NCBI GenBank assembly: GCA_949152475.1
Contig: OX424569.1
Span: 26,829,950-26,893,949 of the forward strand
Source: Terebella lapidaria
Lineage: Eukaryota; Annelida; Polychaeta; Terebellida; Terebellidae
Length of the DNA stretch: 64,000 bases
Direction of reading: 5' to 3'
Shown in pieces: positions 52,665-64,000 of the stretch (positions within the stretch are counted from its first letter, which is position 1; each line of letters starts with the position of its first letter). The position numbers and the translations under genes are program-made. Below the pieces are notes generated by a model that worked only from the letters and a program-made list of their open reading frames with translations, searched no databases and was not told where the DNA came from.

Positions 52665-55652
52665 GGCTGTTTTATTAATCAATATTTTCATCGGTATCTC
52701 TCTGGGTATGTACTCGACTCTTGGCGGTGATCTTCGTGGTTGTAACAGCACGTGACTGTCTTGAGCCAATTTTCTAATTTTTCATATTTTGATTGACTCA
52801 ACTACTGTGTGAAAGCTAACACTGTATAATAGCTCAGTCACACTCACTGGGCTTGCATCGACTCGTATTTCTCGTATGTGCGCTTAGAAGAGGGAAATGA
52901 ATCCATGATTAGTACCTGGGTGAAATTCATATGTACATGTAACTTTATGTTACAATAAAGTTGTCACTGATATTATTGGATTGTGTACATATACTTTGGA
53001 TGTCTCCTTGATAGCAGTAACCTGATGATTTCATATTATATAACACAATTCTTCATAAGATATAAGAGCATTGAATTAAGTGTTAATCCTGGGAAATAGA
53101 AGGTAAGTGCCAGTCACGCACCCTGAAAAGTATAACGTTTCAAAGATTATAATGGCATTTCACTATTGCTTAATCGACTATATCCCGCTCTGAATGACAT
53201 ATGATGTCCGAAACAAGCTAGGTACACATTATTTTTGCAAGTATTTTAAGTGAGGTATGTGAATCACCTCGCTGCCACCTGCGCATATACCTTCACCATG
53301 AATTGGCGTACATTGAAAGGTACAAAATGTGTACAGATAAATGACTCTCGTACCTTGACTGAATGTAGCCCAAGACCTATCGATATCTTGACGTTTACAG
53401 AGGATGAAAACAAACGATATAATGTGCTCGACTGTATCAGTTCTTTGCAAACAATGAGCATAGTGGTGATTTGATTTCAAGTATATGGCTATTCTGATAT
53501 ATACTTATATACATGCAATAATAACCTTTTTAATTCCCACAATCGCTGCATTCTACCTAAATTCCTATTCTTCTGCTATGCCCTTGTCTTCAATCATAAC
53601 GAACCCAAGGTAACTCCTGGTGTATAAGAATAATGGTCTCATCATGACCAATCCGTTCTAGCATAAGCCAAATAATCACAAGTAAAATTGCAAATGCAAG
53701 GCATCAAAAGGTTAAATAGGGTCCACTATTCAGATTTTTGCTGGAAGTACATCAGCATACCTGATGAACACAAGGAAAGAACAATCCCTTAAATCGGAGA
53801 CTGTTCACTCTCACGGAGATTCTCAACTTCCACTCCGGCAATGATATGAAGTGAGGGAATGACGAGGAACAAGTTCGCATCACAAAAGCAGAACTTACGG
53901 TTACGTGTGCGGCCAAAGGGGCAAGTGAGATTGGAATCAATACTTGAGGCTGAGTGAGCACAAAAAATTTTAAGGATGAGCGAACACAAAACCGTTCCTT
54001 GGTTAAATGATCATAAAAAAATAAATGCTATTCCAATTACAGCCCATTGATCAGTTTGCTAATAATATAAAAAGAAACTCGAACCCGTGAACTCGTATTG
54101 TAATACCTCTCTCGTCGGAAGCAGAATTCCCTCTCACAGAGATCAGTTCTCGCAAATATTCCTCACTACCCTAATACCTCTATTACTGGGGTGGAGCTTG
54201 TCCATGCGTGAACTGATTATCACCGGCAAGGTTTGTCGAGTTGCCCATTATTTTTGCCAAAATGAGTTTTATTTTCACTTTCCACAAACGATCATGGTGT
54301 GTGTTTTCTTGCAATATTTGCTCTTTACCTGTATTATATTGTGAGTTTGTGATATAATATATGGGTAATGTCATCGCGGGTATACTCAGTAGCAATCAGT
54401 TCTCGCCTGGGCAAGCTTCTCGCCAGTGGTACCAAAAGTACACTTACCAAAAGTACACCAACAGATATAGTAGGTTAACGCCGTACAATTATCCAGCAAA
54501 AATGATTATTGTGATAAATTCTATTCTATTCTAAGAATAGGCACGTTAATATGGTCACATGAAATTGCAGCCGCGAGTTTACCTACAAAATACATGGCGT
54601 TCTCATCGCGTCTTCACCAAGACTCCACCAAGTCCTTGGTGTTTTAATCAACATGGCTTCCCTATGATGTCTACCTTGCATTCTTGATGATTCTTGCTGA
54701 TCTTGCTGAAGAACACAATGACCCACGGCGCTATTCAATGTATAATGGCACTGTTCTGTCATGAGCCCTCATTGGTGATTCTAAGTCAAACCCTCATACA
54801 TTGTTATTCATAAAAAATTACAACTTTACTCACACATTATCGAAAAATACTACTGAAGTGAAGTCAGTGATATTGTACTGCTTCAATAGGGCGTTTCGAG
54901 TCCCTGTCACCTTGCTACGGACACCAAAGTGACACCAGTACGATCCGATGGCTTCCTGTGTCAAGGCCTGATTATGGACATGTAAGCTAACAAACATCTG
55001 ATCTATACACTATATTACAGCAAACAACTAGAGTGTTTGTAGAAATATGGTGGTTCGTGGTGTAGGACTAAGCACATATCCGGATCTGTTCAAGGGCGTC
55101 TTAAAAATGGGGAGCGATCGATCGTTGACCAGGGAAACTGTAAACGTTTTCAACACTCAAATACTAGTACAGTAGTTCGATACACATTAATGCATTTCAC
55201 AACCACAAATAATGTACATATGATCAATATACGGGACAGAGTTGCATATTCTATATGAGAAATGCTCAACTAAACAATCCATACGATAACGTATTTCGAG
55301 TTAATTCCTCATTTAAATATATTGTGTCATTCCAGATATTTCATCAAAAATATAGCGGCACCAATGTCTCGTATATGATATTTTATACTCGTCCCTTGTC
55401 ATCGTTATTTTGTATATTTGTACACATTTTCATTCTCTGCCTAATACAAAGGTACAGGTGTTACGAGATCCTTTAAAGGTAGCACAACTGAGAACGATCA
55501 GGAACGAATTTGTACTTGAAATGTACATTTGCAAAAAATTCATTGCATCCTGTGATATTATATCAATATTATACCACAATACAGATGAGAGCCCAAGGGC
55601 TATGAAAGGTTACCGGACAATATATGTTTTAGATTTTATATATTTTATATAT
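52665..55652. other. Intergenic, nothing recognised
   Basis: AT-rich, only short frames on both strands, and no domain, splice-supported exon or clear repeat seen. Confidence 0.5.
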
Positions 55653-56860
55653 TAGCCATTTTATCCTGTGACCGTGAAAATGGGGTCACTGGTCAAATTC
55701 AAGGTGACAAGAATATTCCGCATTTATCATTTCCTATGCGTCCACAAATGATTGGCTAAGCTGTAAAGTTAACAATGAGAGATATATTAGCATTTTTTCG
55801 TGTGGTCTTGAGAATGAACTGAAAGGTCATCCGAATATTTGGCATATTTCATTTCCTGTATGTCCACAATTGATTGTCAATTATCAGTGATAAGATAATA
55901 GCCATTTTGTCCCTTGACCTTGAAAATAAGGTCATAGGTCAATACCAAGGTGATGACAATATTCAGTATACACTAATTCCTGTATATATTCACAATTGAT
56001 TCCTAAGTTGTGAAGTAGATAATAAGAGATATTATCCATTCTGTTCTCTGACCTTGAAAATTGGGTCAAAGGTCAAATTCAAGGTCATGACAATATTCAG
56101 AACATATCATTTCTTATATGTCCACAATTGATTCCTAAGTCGATAATAAGTGAGAAATTAGCCACTTTGTGCTCTGACATTAACAATTAAGTCAAAGTTC
56201 AAGTTAAAGGTCATGGGAATATTCAGCATATATAATTTCCTATATATGCCCGATTAAATCCTAAGCTATAAAGTCTATAATGAGCGAGTTATTAGCCATT
56301 TTGTCCTGTGACCTTGAAAATAAGATCAACGGTCAAGTTCAAGGTCATGACAATATCCAGCATATATTATTTTCTATCTGTTCACAATTAATACCTAAGT
56401 TGTAAAGTCGATAATAAGCAAAATATTAGCCATATTGTGCTCTGAGCTTGATAATTGAATCCTGAGCTGTAAAGTCTATAATGAGCGAGTTATTAGCCAT
56501 TTTGTCCTGTGACCTTGAAAATAAGATCAAAAGTCAAGTTCAAGCTCATGAATATATTCAGCACATATCATTTCCTATATGTGCACCATGGATTAATAAG
56601 TTGTAAAGTCGATAATAAGCGACATAAGAGCCATTTCGTTCTGTGACCTTGAAAATTATGTCAAAAGTCAAATTCAAGGTCATCGGAATATTTGGTCTAT
56701 GCACAATTGATTCCTAATCTGTAGAATTGATAATAAGTGAGATTTTATCTATTTTGTGCTATGACCTTGCAAGTGATGTCAAATGTGAAATTCAAAGGTC
56801 ATGCGTATATCATTCCTAGTCTCTGATCTCAATATTAAGTGAGATATTAGGCATAATGTG
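55653..56860 (+). repeat. ~130-bp satellite with AGGTCA half-sites
   Basis: About nine diverged tandem units of ~120-135 bp, one truncated. Each starts near ATTAGCCATTTTGT, runs through TGTGACCTTGAAAA, a pair or trio of AAGGTCA-like words, CATATATCATTTCCTATAT and CACAATTGATTCCTAAG, and ends GATAATAAG.GAGAT. The region carries many TGACCTT/AAGGTCA nuclear-receptor half-sites, including GGGTCAAAGGTCA near 56066, a direct repeat spaced by one. Confidence 0.88.
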
Positions 56861-56861
56861 T

Positions 56862-57110
56862 CCCATTATAAAGCATATATGTAGGAGAATTTAACATGGG
56901 AAAGTCCCATTTGGGACCCATCAAGAAAATGAAAATGGTCATCACACGAAGGCCGGCGATTCAAGAGCAACGACACTTCACACAGGTATATGAGGGGAAT
57001 CTTTTGAAACAAAAACCTCATACCTGTCTGAACAGTTTTTGAGAAAATGGCAGCCACAGTCAGAAATCGTCCGCTCTTCATCAAAAAATGGCCGCCATTT
57101 TAAAAAAGTA
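56862..57110 (+). repeat. Dispersed repeat copy B (unknown family)
   Basis: Begins GTGTCCCATTATAAAGCATA and matches 11090-11345 (minus strand) in several blocks, including AAAGTCCCATTTGGG and TTTTTGAGAAAATGG. It directly follows the satellite, so the two may belong to one larger element ending near 57270. Confidence 0.7.
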
Positions 57111-57279
57111 CAAAAATAAAAAAAGTAAAAAATACCCCCTTTTTAGAACATTTTTAGGTAGTTTTGTGCCAAATTTAAGAAAGATTCGCCTTTAGAGATA
57201 ACAATGTGGATGGACGACGCCAACGACGAGGACGACAGACGCAACGCCATGCCAATAGTTTATCGGACCATAGGACCTA

Positions 57280-57985
57280 ATAAGACACCGTTGTTCTTCT
57301 CCAGCTGAACAGCTGATACTGGCTAAAGTGAACTTACCATTTACGAATAAGAATTATCGTCCAAGAAGATGAACAAACAAACCTGCCAAAGATTTTCCAC
57401 CATCAAATTGGCCTGGACAAACAAACCTGAAAGCCAGGTGCAATTCGTACTAAAACCGGTGAACCTGGTTCAGAATGTGATGACTTTGACTCTGAAAACA
57501 GTGGATATACACATCCATCTTGCTCAATAGTAGATTATAACAATCGAAAAATCAGAAATTCACAGGTACTACCTGGTGTGCTGCTGCAACTGACAACTGC
57601 ATTAACATTATAGACACTTTTTTACACATATTCTTGTTCGATTCCAATTCACACTTGATGAATCAATTGGAAGTTGTCAGATTAACAGCACCCTCCCTTT
57701 GCTCGTCTTAAGTCGTGCTTTCCGGAAATTGGATAGCATGTCCCAGCAGCTTCCGGTCATGTCGCGTGATATTATTGACCTGTTCGTCCAATCACACGCT
57801 AGAATGTCAGAGCCGAGAGCTTCCAGGTAACCAAGGAACTACCTCTCACTTGAACCCAATACACCTTATCGATGAGCACATAGGCACACTTTTGAGGCAC
57901 TTGGTGTTAAATATACAGGAACATCATAAAATATGGCATACACACACATCGAACGGAAGCACCAGAAAGTCGACATGTCACGTAA
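57280..57985 (+). repeat. Receptor-array duplication block with a relic exon 2 end
   Basis: 57280-57430 matches 60355-60490, and 57640-57930 matches ~61950-62280 (shared CGGTCATGTCGCG and TAATAGCCAGGTAA-like blocks), so flanks of the receptor gene are repeated. At 57930-57985, CGGAAGCACCAGAAAGTCGAC and its surroundings repeat the last coding part of the receptor's exon 2 (59558-59601). This marks the tail of a decayed gene copy. Confidence 0.65.
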
Positions 57986-58234
57986 TATAGAGCACACAAC
58001 ACATGTATACGGAGGAGGCACTGACGTGGGATAAGTTGACAAAGAAATATTAATAAAATATATGGAAATAACTGTCGTAAGCCATGTAGTTATACAAAAT
58101 TTATGCCACCTTAGTTCACCTATTCAAATGATGTGGATGCGTTGTTCAGGGTTGTGGAATAGTCCATCAGAACCAACCCTAAGATGTCAATCGTCATTAT
58201 CTTGTTTGCCGCGCAGCAGAGAAAATGAATTCCT

Positions 58235-58430
58235 CGAACTTCGTCAAGTGAACGAAAGGAAACCTTGCCACGGAGCGTATCAGAGATTTTGTCCAGAATT
58301 TTACTGAACTTCTATGCAAAAGGATAACACTACAGGATAACAAAAGGATAACAGCCACTCGCTTTGATGGATATTCCAGTGTATGGTTTGCCAGGACGTC
58401 TCTTTGATCTCATACATAATACAGCAGAAT
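58235..58430 (+). pseudogene. Decayed 5' end of a receptor copy
   Basis: Contains GTGTATGGTTTGCCAGGACG and an upstream GAAAC.TTGCCACGGAGC block, as in the intact copy's leader and exon 1 (58470-58590). The frame breaks within ~20 codons. It is a truncated duplicate immediately before the working gene. Confidence 0.7.
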
Positions 58431-58519
58431 AAACTCCTCGTGCTTTGTCGAACGGGATAGGAAACTTTGCCACGGAGCAAAGACTTGTATAGGGAAGTAA
58501 ATTTCTAAATTTGTACAGG

Positions 58520-59662
58520 ATGAAAAACACAACAGGTTCACCCACTTTGACTGATATACCAGTGTATGGTTTGCCAGGCCGTCTGTTTTACCTAATTCAT
58601 ATCAGTGCATTAATTGCATTGCCAATTACGACCATCATCAGCACTGGAGTTATCATCTACATTATCCGTCCAGTCCGGCGGTTTTTCGCACGACCAGTTG
58701 GCGATCGGATCATTGTGTACCTCGCATTCTGTGATCTATTCTATTCGCTAGGATTGACGGTAGACCACGTGATCGTATTTGCAACACGTGACCACCCTCC
58801 AGATGTTGTGTGCGCCATCTTAGCTTTCTTCATGAACGAGTTTGTTGTTGGACAGTCCCTGATTGTCGTGTATGCGGCGCTGAACGCCTTCACTATGGTA
58901 GTGTTGCAGAAGCGACTGGGGACCGGGCGCTATGACTGGAGACTATTGTTGTACATCCTCGGACTGCCGACTGTCGTGGGGATCCTTATTGTTTCTACAG
59001 GCTACTTCGGACCATCTGGGGCATGGTGAGAGTGACAGTAAAATGTATAATGACAGTGAAATAGTTATTCCATGCATTCAGAAAAAAAGATTTGCATTAG
59101 TTAAACCTGACTTTCTAAAGCTAGAGAAAAGTTTGTTCAACAGTTTTAGTAATGGTAGTCTTAGGTAGAGAAATAGGTGAAAAACGAGACAAAAAATAGA
59201 CATTCATGTTGTTGAATTGTTTTTTTTCCTTCAAGGTGTTACGTCAATTTGAGGAAACCGTTTGGACGAATCGTAGAAAACGTTATCACATCCACAGTGT
59301 TGGCTACTTTCGTTTTCATTGTGGCCTGCTATCTTGGGATATGGTTGAAAATCCGCCAGGTGGCGCGCACCAACACCGGAAACAAGAAGTACCACAAAAC
59401 TGCACAAGTCATGATGCTTGTTGTGGTCGCCTTCATCACACAGTGGTGGGCTGCAGTCACGTACGCCACCTGGGGAATGTTTGGAGAACCACACGCCGTT
59501 GTGATGTGGGGATGTGTAGTGTTTAGTAACCTCGGAGGATTGTTCAACTTCCTGGCATACACATACATCAGACGGAAGCACCAGAAAGTCGACAAGTCAA
59601 GCGACAACCAAACCTTGACCATCGAGGTCAAACAATCTAATGTTCGGAATGAGTCCGTATGA
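58520..59662 (+). CDS. Seven-transmembrane receptor (GPCR-like), two exons
   Basis: Exon 1 is 58520-59025 (donor CATG|GTGAGA) and exon 2 is 59236-59662 (acceptor CTTCAAG), together 310 residues. Seven hydrophobic segments lie at about 27-49, 64-86, 98-125, 139-160, 185-208, 228-250 and 257-280. A Cys at the top of helix 3 (~98) and one after G-A-W in the second extracellular loop (~170) form the usual GPCR disulfide. There is no DRY motif after helix 3 and helix 7 reads G-G-L-F-N-F-L-A-Y. The G-A-W-C loop and this helix 7 recall cAMP-receptor-like or GPR157-like receptors more than typical rhodopsin-class ones, but I cannot assign a family. N-K-N-T-T gives one N-terminal glycosylation site. 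A possible acceptor (TTGTACAG) just before the ATG suggests an untranslated first exon. Copies of its 5' and 3' ends nearby show a tandem family. Confidence 0.85.
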
Positions 59663-62600
59663 ACTGGACCATCGTCATGATGACGCCTACTTTATCCACT
59701 CCTGGTATTACCCTTGTTTACAGTAACTATTGTCATATTGAATCTGCAGGTGTTTCAGACTCCTTTCCATTATTAACGTTATTGGTTTTACGAGCAATGA
59801 AGTCATGGTTTAAATTCAGCCGTTAATTGATTTTGCCGTGATAACACAATATTTTGGTGATTACATCAAATCATATACTTTGATATATCTTCATCAATGC
59901 ATTTGAACATGTTGTTAGTGAGTTGACATTGTTTGTTTGTTGTTCTCGTATCATTTCATTTTTTCACTGCTTCACACGAAATTTATCCTTGGTTCATGAT
60001 AATGAACACTGCAACCAACACCCACGAAGCTGCATGTGTCCATCCATCATCCGCAGTATAACTTGTCATGGTGAACATGTTATTGTGATCTGATATTGCC
60101 CTGTTGGCTGCATTGCATCACTGGCTTTCACATAGCATTACCACATAGCAAAATAGCATTACCACCCGACAAGCAAAACCATCCAATCACGATTCATCAC
60201 AACTTACTTGTTGCAATGAATGATCGTTCGATGCAGGCGAGTAGGCCTACTCGTTTTATAGTTGCGTGAGGACACTCAACATAAAGGTCATTGTAACTAT
60301 AGAGAAAAGTAGAAACATATTAAAATTACATCATTTGAATTACACATAGCAAAATTAGACCCTGTTGTTCTTCTCCAACATAAAATGACAAGCACACACT
60401 TTCAACACACAAGCAATGGGATATTGTACATTGAACAAACAAACCTGCCGAGGGTGTTTTGATCATCAGACTGGATAAAGAAAGCTGGTATAGTAACTTC
60501 CGGTGCAAAATGCCCGTGTGATAAAGTGTTTCGGCATAAACTATTATATTCTTGCTATGGTGATTGTTCTAGATGTGAGAACCTTCATTACATTTACTGT
60601 CATGAATACACGGTGTTTTGTTTATCATTCCCGGTCTGTACAGATATCCAACAATGCACACAGTTCTGGTTTTAAGCAAGCTTGAAGTTCGATGGGAAAC
60701 TCCTCCAAAAAACAAAAAGCTATATTCATGATATTTAGACGAGGGATAGGGTGGGTTTTGATCCTATATCCCGGAGACTGTATCATGCAACCCTCTCCTC
60801 AATGTACTGTCTGGGTCAATAAATAAACATGAAACCATTACACCACTGTAGAGTACATATATACCATGCGAACAAAATGAATCTATTATCCAATCAATAA
60901 AAATCAGGCAAAACTGGGAAATAATTAACAACTTCATGGACTTCCATATTTGGCCATGAGGAGGTGGAGTCGGGTGATTTTGAAGAGTCAGCATTTCCTG
61001 CCCCACATGTAGCACCCTCCATGCATTGTGGATATTTCAAATCTGCAGAAATATTCTGCTGCCTCTTCGTTATATACTTAGTGTATTTTGTCAACCAGAT
61101 CGTGATGACGTCTATACAATTTTTAAAGGCGGCTATTATTGTCTTATCAAAATCTATCCTAGTAGCAGCAGTTTAGAGACTAGATGGAAGTTATGCTGAA
61201 CAGAATTCCCATATCTGCAACTAGCTCTGGAATAACTTATGAGTTGTGAGACAAACACACAGATGCTGGTGACGAGTCAGTTGCCCTTTAAAAACTGGAA
61301 ACTGACTTTTTTTAATAATCACTTTGCTCAAATTCCTTGACAAACTTCAAGCTTGGCTGCAAAAAGTTGGAGAAACTAGAAAAGTCTAAATCTGGAGCAA
61401 AAGTATGGAATTTGGCCCATACATAGAAATACATACATAGGAATTGAACAAATATCTTTAATTGCAAGTTACTCAGTGTACAACATACAAATAATCACTG
61501 ATTTCCCCATATGTAATATCAGTAAGAAATCCACCCATATTTATAACACTTTTTCTTCTCTACTCACATGAAGCGTCCAAGTATTTTTTTGACAAATTGA
61601 GCTTTGAATAAAATATAATGATATATCGATGTTGTTATTGGAAAGGTCTCAGCAGCTAAGACGTTAATTATGACTGAGATGAATTCTAAGTGTGCATCTC
61701 TGTGTGCAATCATTATGACTCATATGAAAGCCCATCCATTCTAAACAACACGGTAAAGTAATCATTAAATCTGTCTGAGATGTCAAATGTGTCCATTCAT
61801 TATATTCCGAATATGATAAATATTGGATTGTAAATACCCCAAATGCATGAACGCCTACATTTTTCACACACAGTATTACTGAACAATCGATCTGGCACAG
61901 ATGAGTGACAAGTTTGATAATCCTGCCCATCTACTGTTACAACCGACATTCGCATCGATATCATGACACTTATTCGGTTTCGAATCCAATCCACAATTGG
62001 AAAGTCACTCGAACAATCATTGCCTCTTGGATGAGTTGTCAGCACTAATTCCTAGCTGCTCTCAAGTCGGGCTTTTACGAAGTTTGAATGTCTTTGCCAG
62101 TGGCGTCCGGTCATGTCGCGCACTATTATAGACCTGTTGAGTGATGATCCAATCACACACTAGAAAAACGAGCCAGGAGCCGGTATCATAGCCAGGTAAT
62201 CAAAGCTCTACGTCTCTCTTGAACCCAGCACACCTTGATGAGCACACTCTCGTCTAGATTCTAGGTATTTATGTTAAATATGCAATCGATATGTTTTTTG
62301 CGGAAAACACACTCGCATTGTTCAAAATTGAAGTATATGTATCGATCCCTTACTATTATTGGGATTTGGGGGATATCAATGGAAAACTAAACTGAATATT
62401 CGTTGTTGTTGTTTTTTCTCAAAAGAAGCTAAGCAGCAAATACATCAGTAACAGTTGTGAAGGAGATATGGCGGTTTCCACTGTACACCCAATGGATGAC
62501 TATGAATATATAACTGTCAAACTATCAGCTCACTGAATGCATATTCGATTAATTCATATGTTGTTAGCTTACTGAATGCATATTCGATAATCCAATTCTA

Positions 62601-62859
62601 CCTAATGTGTGTCCTCTCAACTGGATCTGAGCGCATAATTCTCATGCAAATTAAAGTTTCACCTGTTCGGTGAATAAAGATATAATCCGCACTCAGACCC
62701 ACGAGGATAACACAGGTAAAAATTTTGTGGAACACCCTAACCATTGATGCTGAAAATTTCTTTCATGATACCAGCTGAATTTTGCTCATTGGCGACAAAT
62801 GGTGCAGAGCGTCAAGACTATGGTGTCATTATTCAGTGGGTTGATTCCTGCATGACAAC
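59663..62859. other. Spacer of the receptor array
   Basis: No intact gene. 60355-60490 and ~61950-62280 are duplicates of sequence upstream of the receptor (57280-57930). The 16-bp perfect palindrome CGAGTAGGCCTACTCG lies at 60238-60253. Confidence 0.55.
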
Positions 62860-63080
62860 AGAATAAACACTTCGCTTTTCATCGAACGGCAATGGAAAAC
62901 TTACCAAAGCGCATATCAGACATTTATCGGGCATTCAATTTTAAAACTTCTTTCAATAGGATGGAGAACACAACAGGTCCACGCGATTTGACCGAAATAC
63001 CAGCGTATGGTTTGCCAGGACGTCTGTTCTACCTCATTCATCATGTTCATATCTGCGCCTTAAGAGCAGGCCCCAGAAGC
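62860..63080 (+). pseudogene. Truncated exon 1 of a further receptor copy
   Basis: ATG at about 62961 starts M-E-N-T-T-G, then T-E-I-P-A-Y-G-L-P-G-R-L-F-Y-L-I-H, close to the intact receptor's N-terminus. Similarity to the upstream leader is also visible. After the first ~25 codons the sequence departs and stops, so the transmembrane region is lost. Confidence 0.75.
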
Positions 63081-64000
63081 TGAACCTGTGATGACATATG
63101 TGTTACAGTAAATATTTTGAAAATTGGTGGACCCAAAAACACTATCAAATGGGCACTTGCTTGTTACAAATGACATACCTACTGAATCTATGGATACTGG
63201 GGGACAAAACACCAAAAATAGTGGACAGTTTAACCGATTATTTCCATCTTAAATTTTACCCCAAACATTAGGGTTATGGATTCCCCAAAATGTCTACTGT
63301 ACAGCCAATGTAGGCTGGTTTTAAAATGTAATCAATCATTACTGGGGTTATGGCTACAATGTACGAGTGTTGTTTTATGGTAACAGTTCAATTTGATATT
63401 TATACATAATTTTTTTAAATACTAACCCTGAGAGCAAAATATACAAAAATGGCGCCGACTGACCTGTTGTAGCGCGGTTACTGGGAGCGTTGATGGACAA
63501 AAGTTACCGAACGATTCCAGTAGAAAAAAGCAGTGATAGTCTCCATCAAATCAGCCATCATATGGTATGTTCCTTTAGTAATATCCATGTTCTTGTATAT
63601 CATATTTGAGGAACTGAAAATCTTGTTCATAAAGCTAACCATGATTCGTTTCTCCAATGTATAGGATTACGTATGACAACAATCCAGGAGCTCCACGCGT
63701 AGCCAGATGTTGCTACGTAATAAGCCACGTTCAGATATACTTAAACAAAACTTTTCACTTATTTTGACTCATGTACATCTGTGTATGGTATAACACAGAT
63801 AAGTAGGCCACATTTCAAATAAATAGTCACGATATAATGTGAGATTTGTGAGACTAATTGTTTGGTCAGGTGATCGACAAGGGTGGCTGCGATTACCACG
63901 AGCTGAGTATTATTATAGAGTGATCACACTTCAAGCTGTAAATAGGGTATAGAATGGTATAAATGAACACAAAAATAGTGTAAAGGATCCACCTCATATC
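63081..64000. other. End of window, nothing recognised
   Basis: AT-rich, with no supported frame, exon or repeat. Confidence 0.5.

Overview
The window is nuclear DNA of an animal. It has split genes with GT..AG introns, phase 1-1 LDL-receptor class A (LDLa) exons, a seven-transmembrane receptor, a TRIM/NHL-type propeller, a leucine-rich-repeat relic, microsatellites, satellites and Ty3/gypsy LTR retrotransposons. The GC content near 40%, the expanded extracellular gene families and the enriched palindrome TAGGCCTA suggest a marine invertebrate, perhaps a lancelet or ambulacrarian. That placement is inference.

Layout. 5.8-15.3 kb (+): a run of exons from one extracellular mosaic gene, with one EGF-like exon, three Ser/Thr-rich linker exons and ten LDLa exons. 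Its start lies upstream or outside the window. 17.4-18.2 kb (-): a damaged intronless NHL-like propeller gene, flanked by two copies of a diverged ~1.25 kb block. 21.6-50.0 kb (+): a proposed four-exon gene for a secreted, probably GPI-anchored protein. It consists of an ionotropic-glutamate-receptor ligand-binding domain with no ion-channel pore. Its 27 kb first intron contains a nest of two young LTR retrotransposons.

The nest. Element 1 (24079-46048, minus strand) has LTRs of 734 bp that look identical and a TTAT target duplication. It encodes Gag, a pol frame reduced to integrase, and a 932-residue third ORF. Element 2 (29571-40508, plus strand) sits inside it, with 896-bp LTRs that look identical and a TCTG duplication. 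It encodes Gag, a complete protease-RT-RNase H-integrase, and a 362-residue third ORF with two C2H2 zinc fingers and a coiled coil. Each element is peppered, in one orientation only, with its own short motif: TTCGCGGAAG in element 2 and GGGYCG (plus-strand reading) in element 1. In element 2 the motif forms arrays just upstream of two TATA boxes, one in the LTR and one in front of the third ORF. In gag it appears in all three reading frames. I propose that each element encodes a nucleic-acid-binding factor matched to its own dispersed motif. This is the strongest candidate for an undescribed system here.

51.9-52.7 kb (-): a leucine-rich-repeat pseudogene. 55.65-56.86 kb: a ~130-bp satellite rich in AGGTCA nuclear-receptor half-sites. 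57.3-63.1 kb: a tandem array of a two-exon seven-transmembrane receptor gene, with one intact copy (58520-59662) and decayed copies on both sides. The rest is non-coding as far as I can see.
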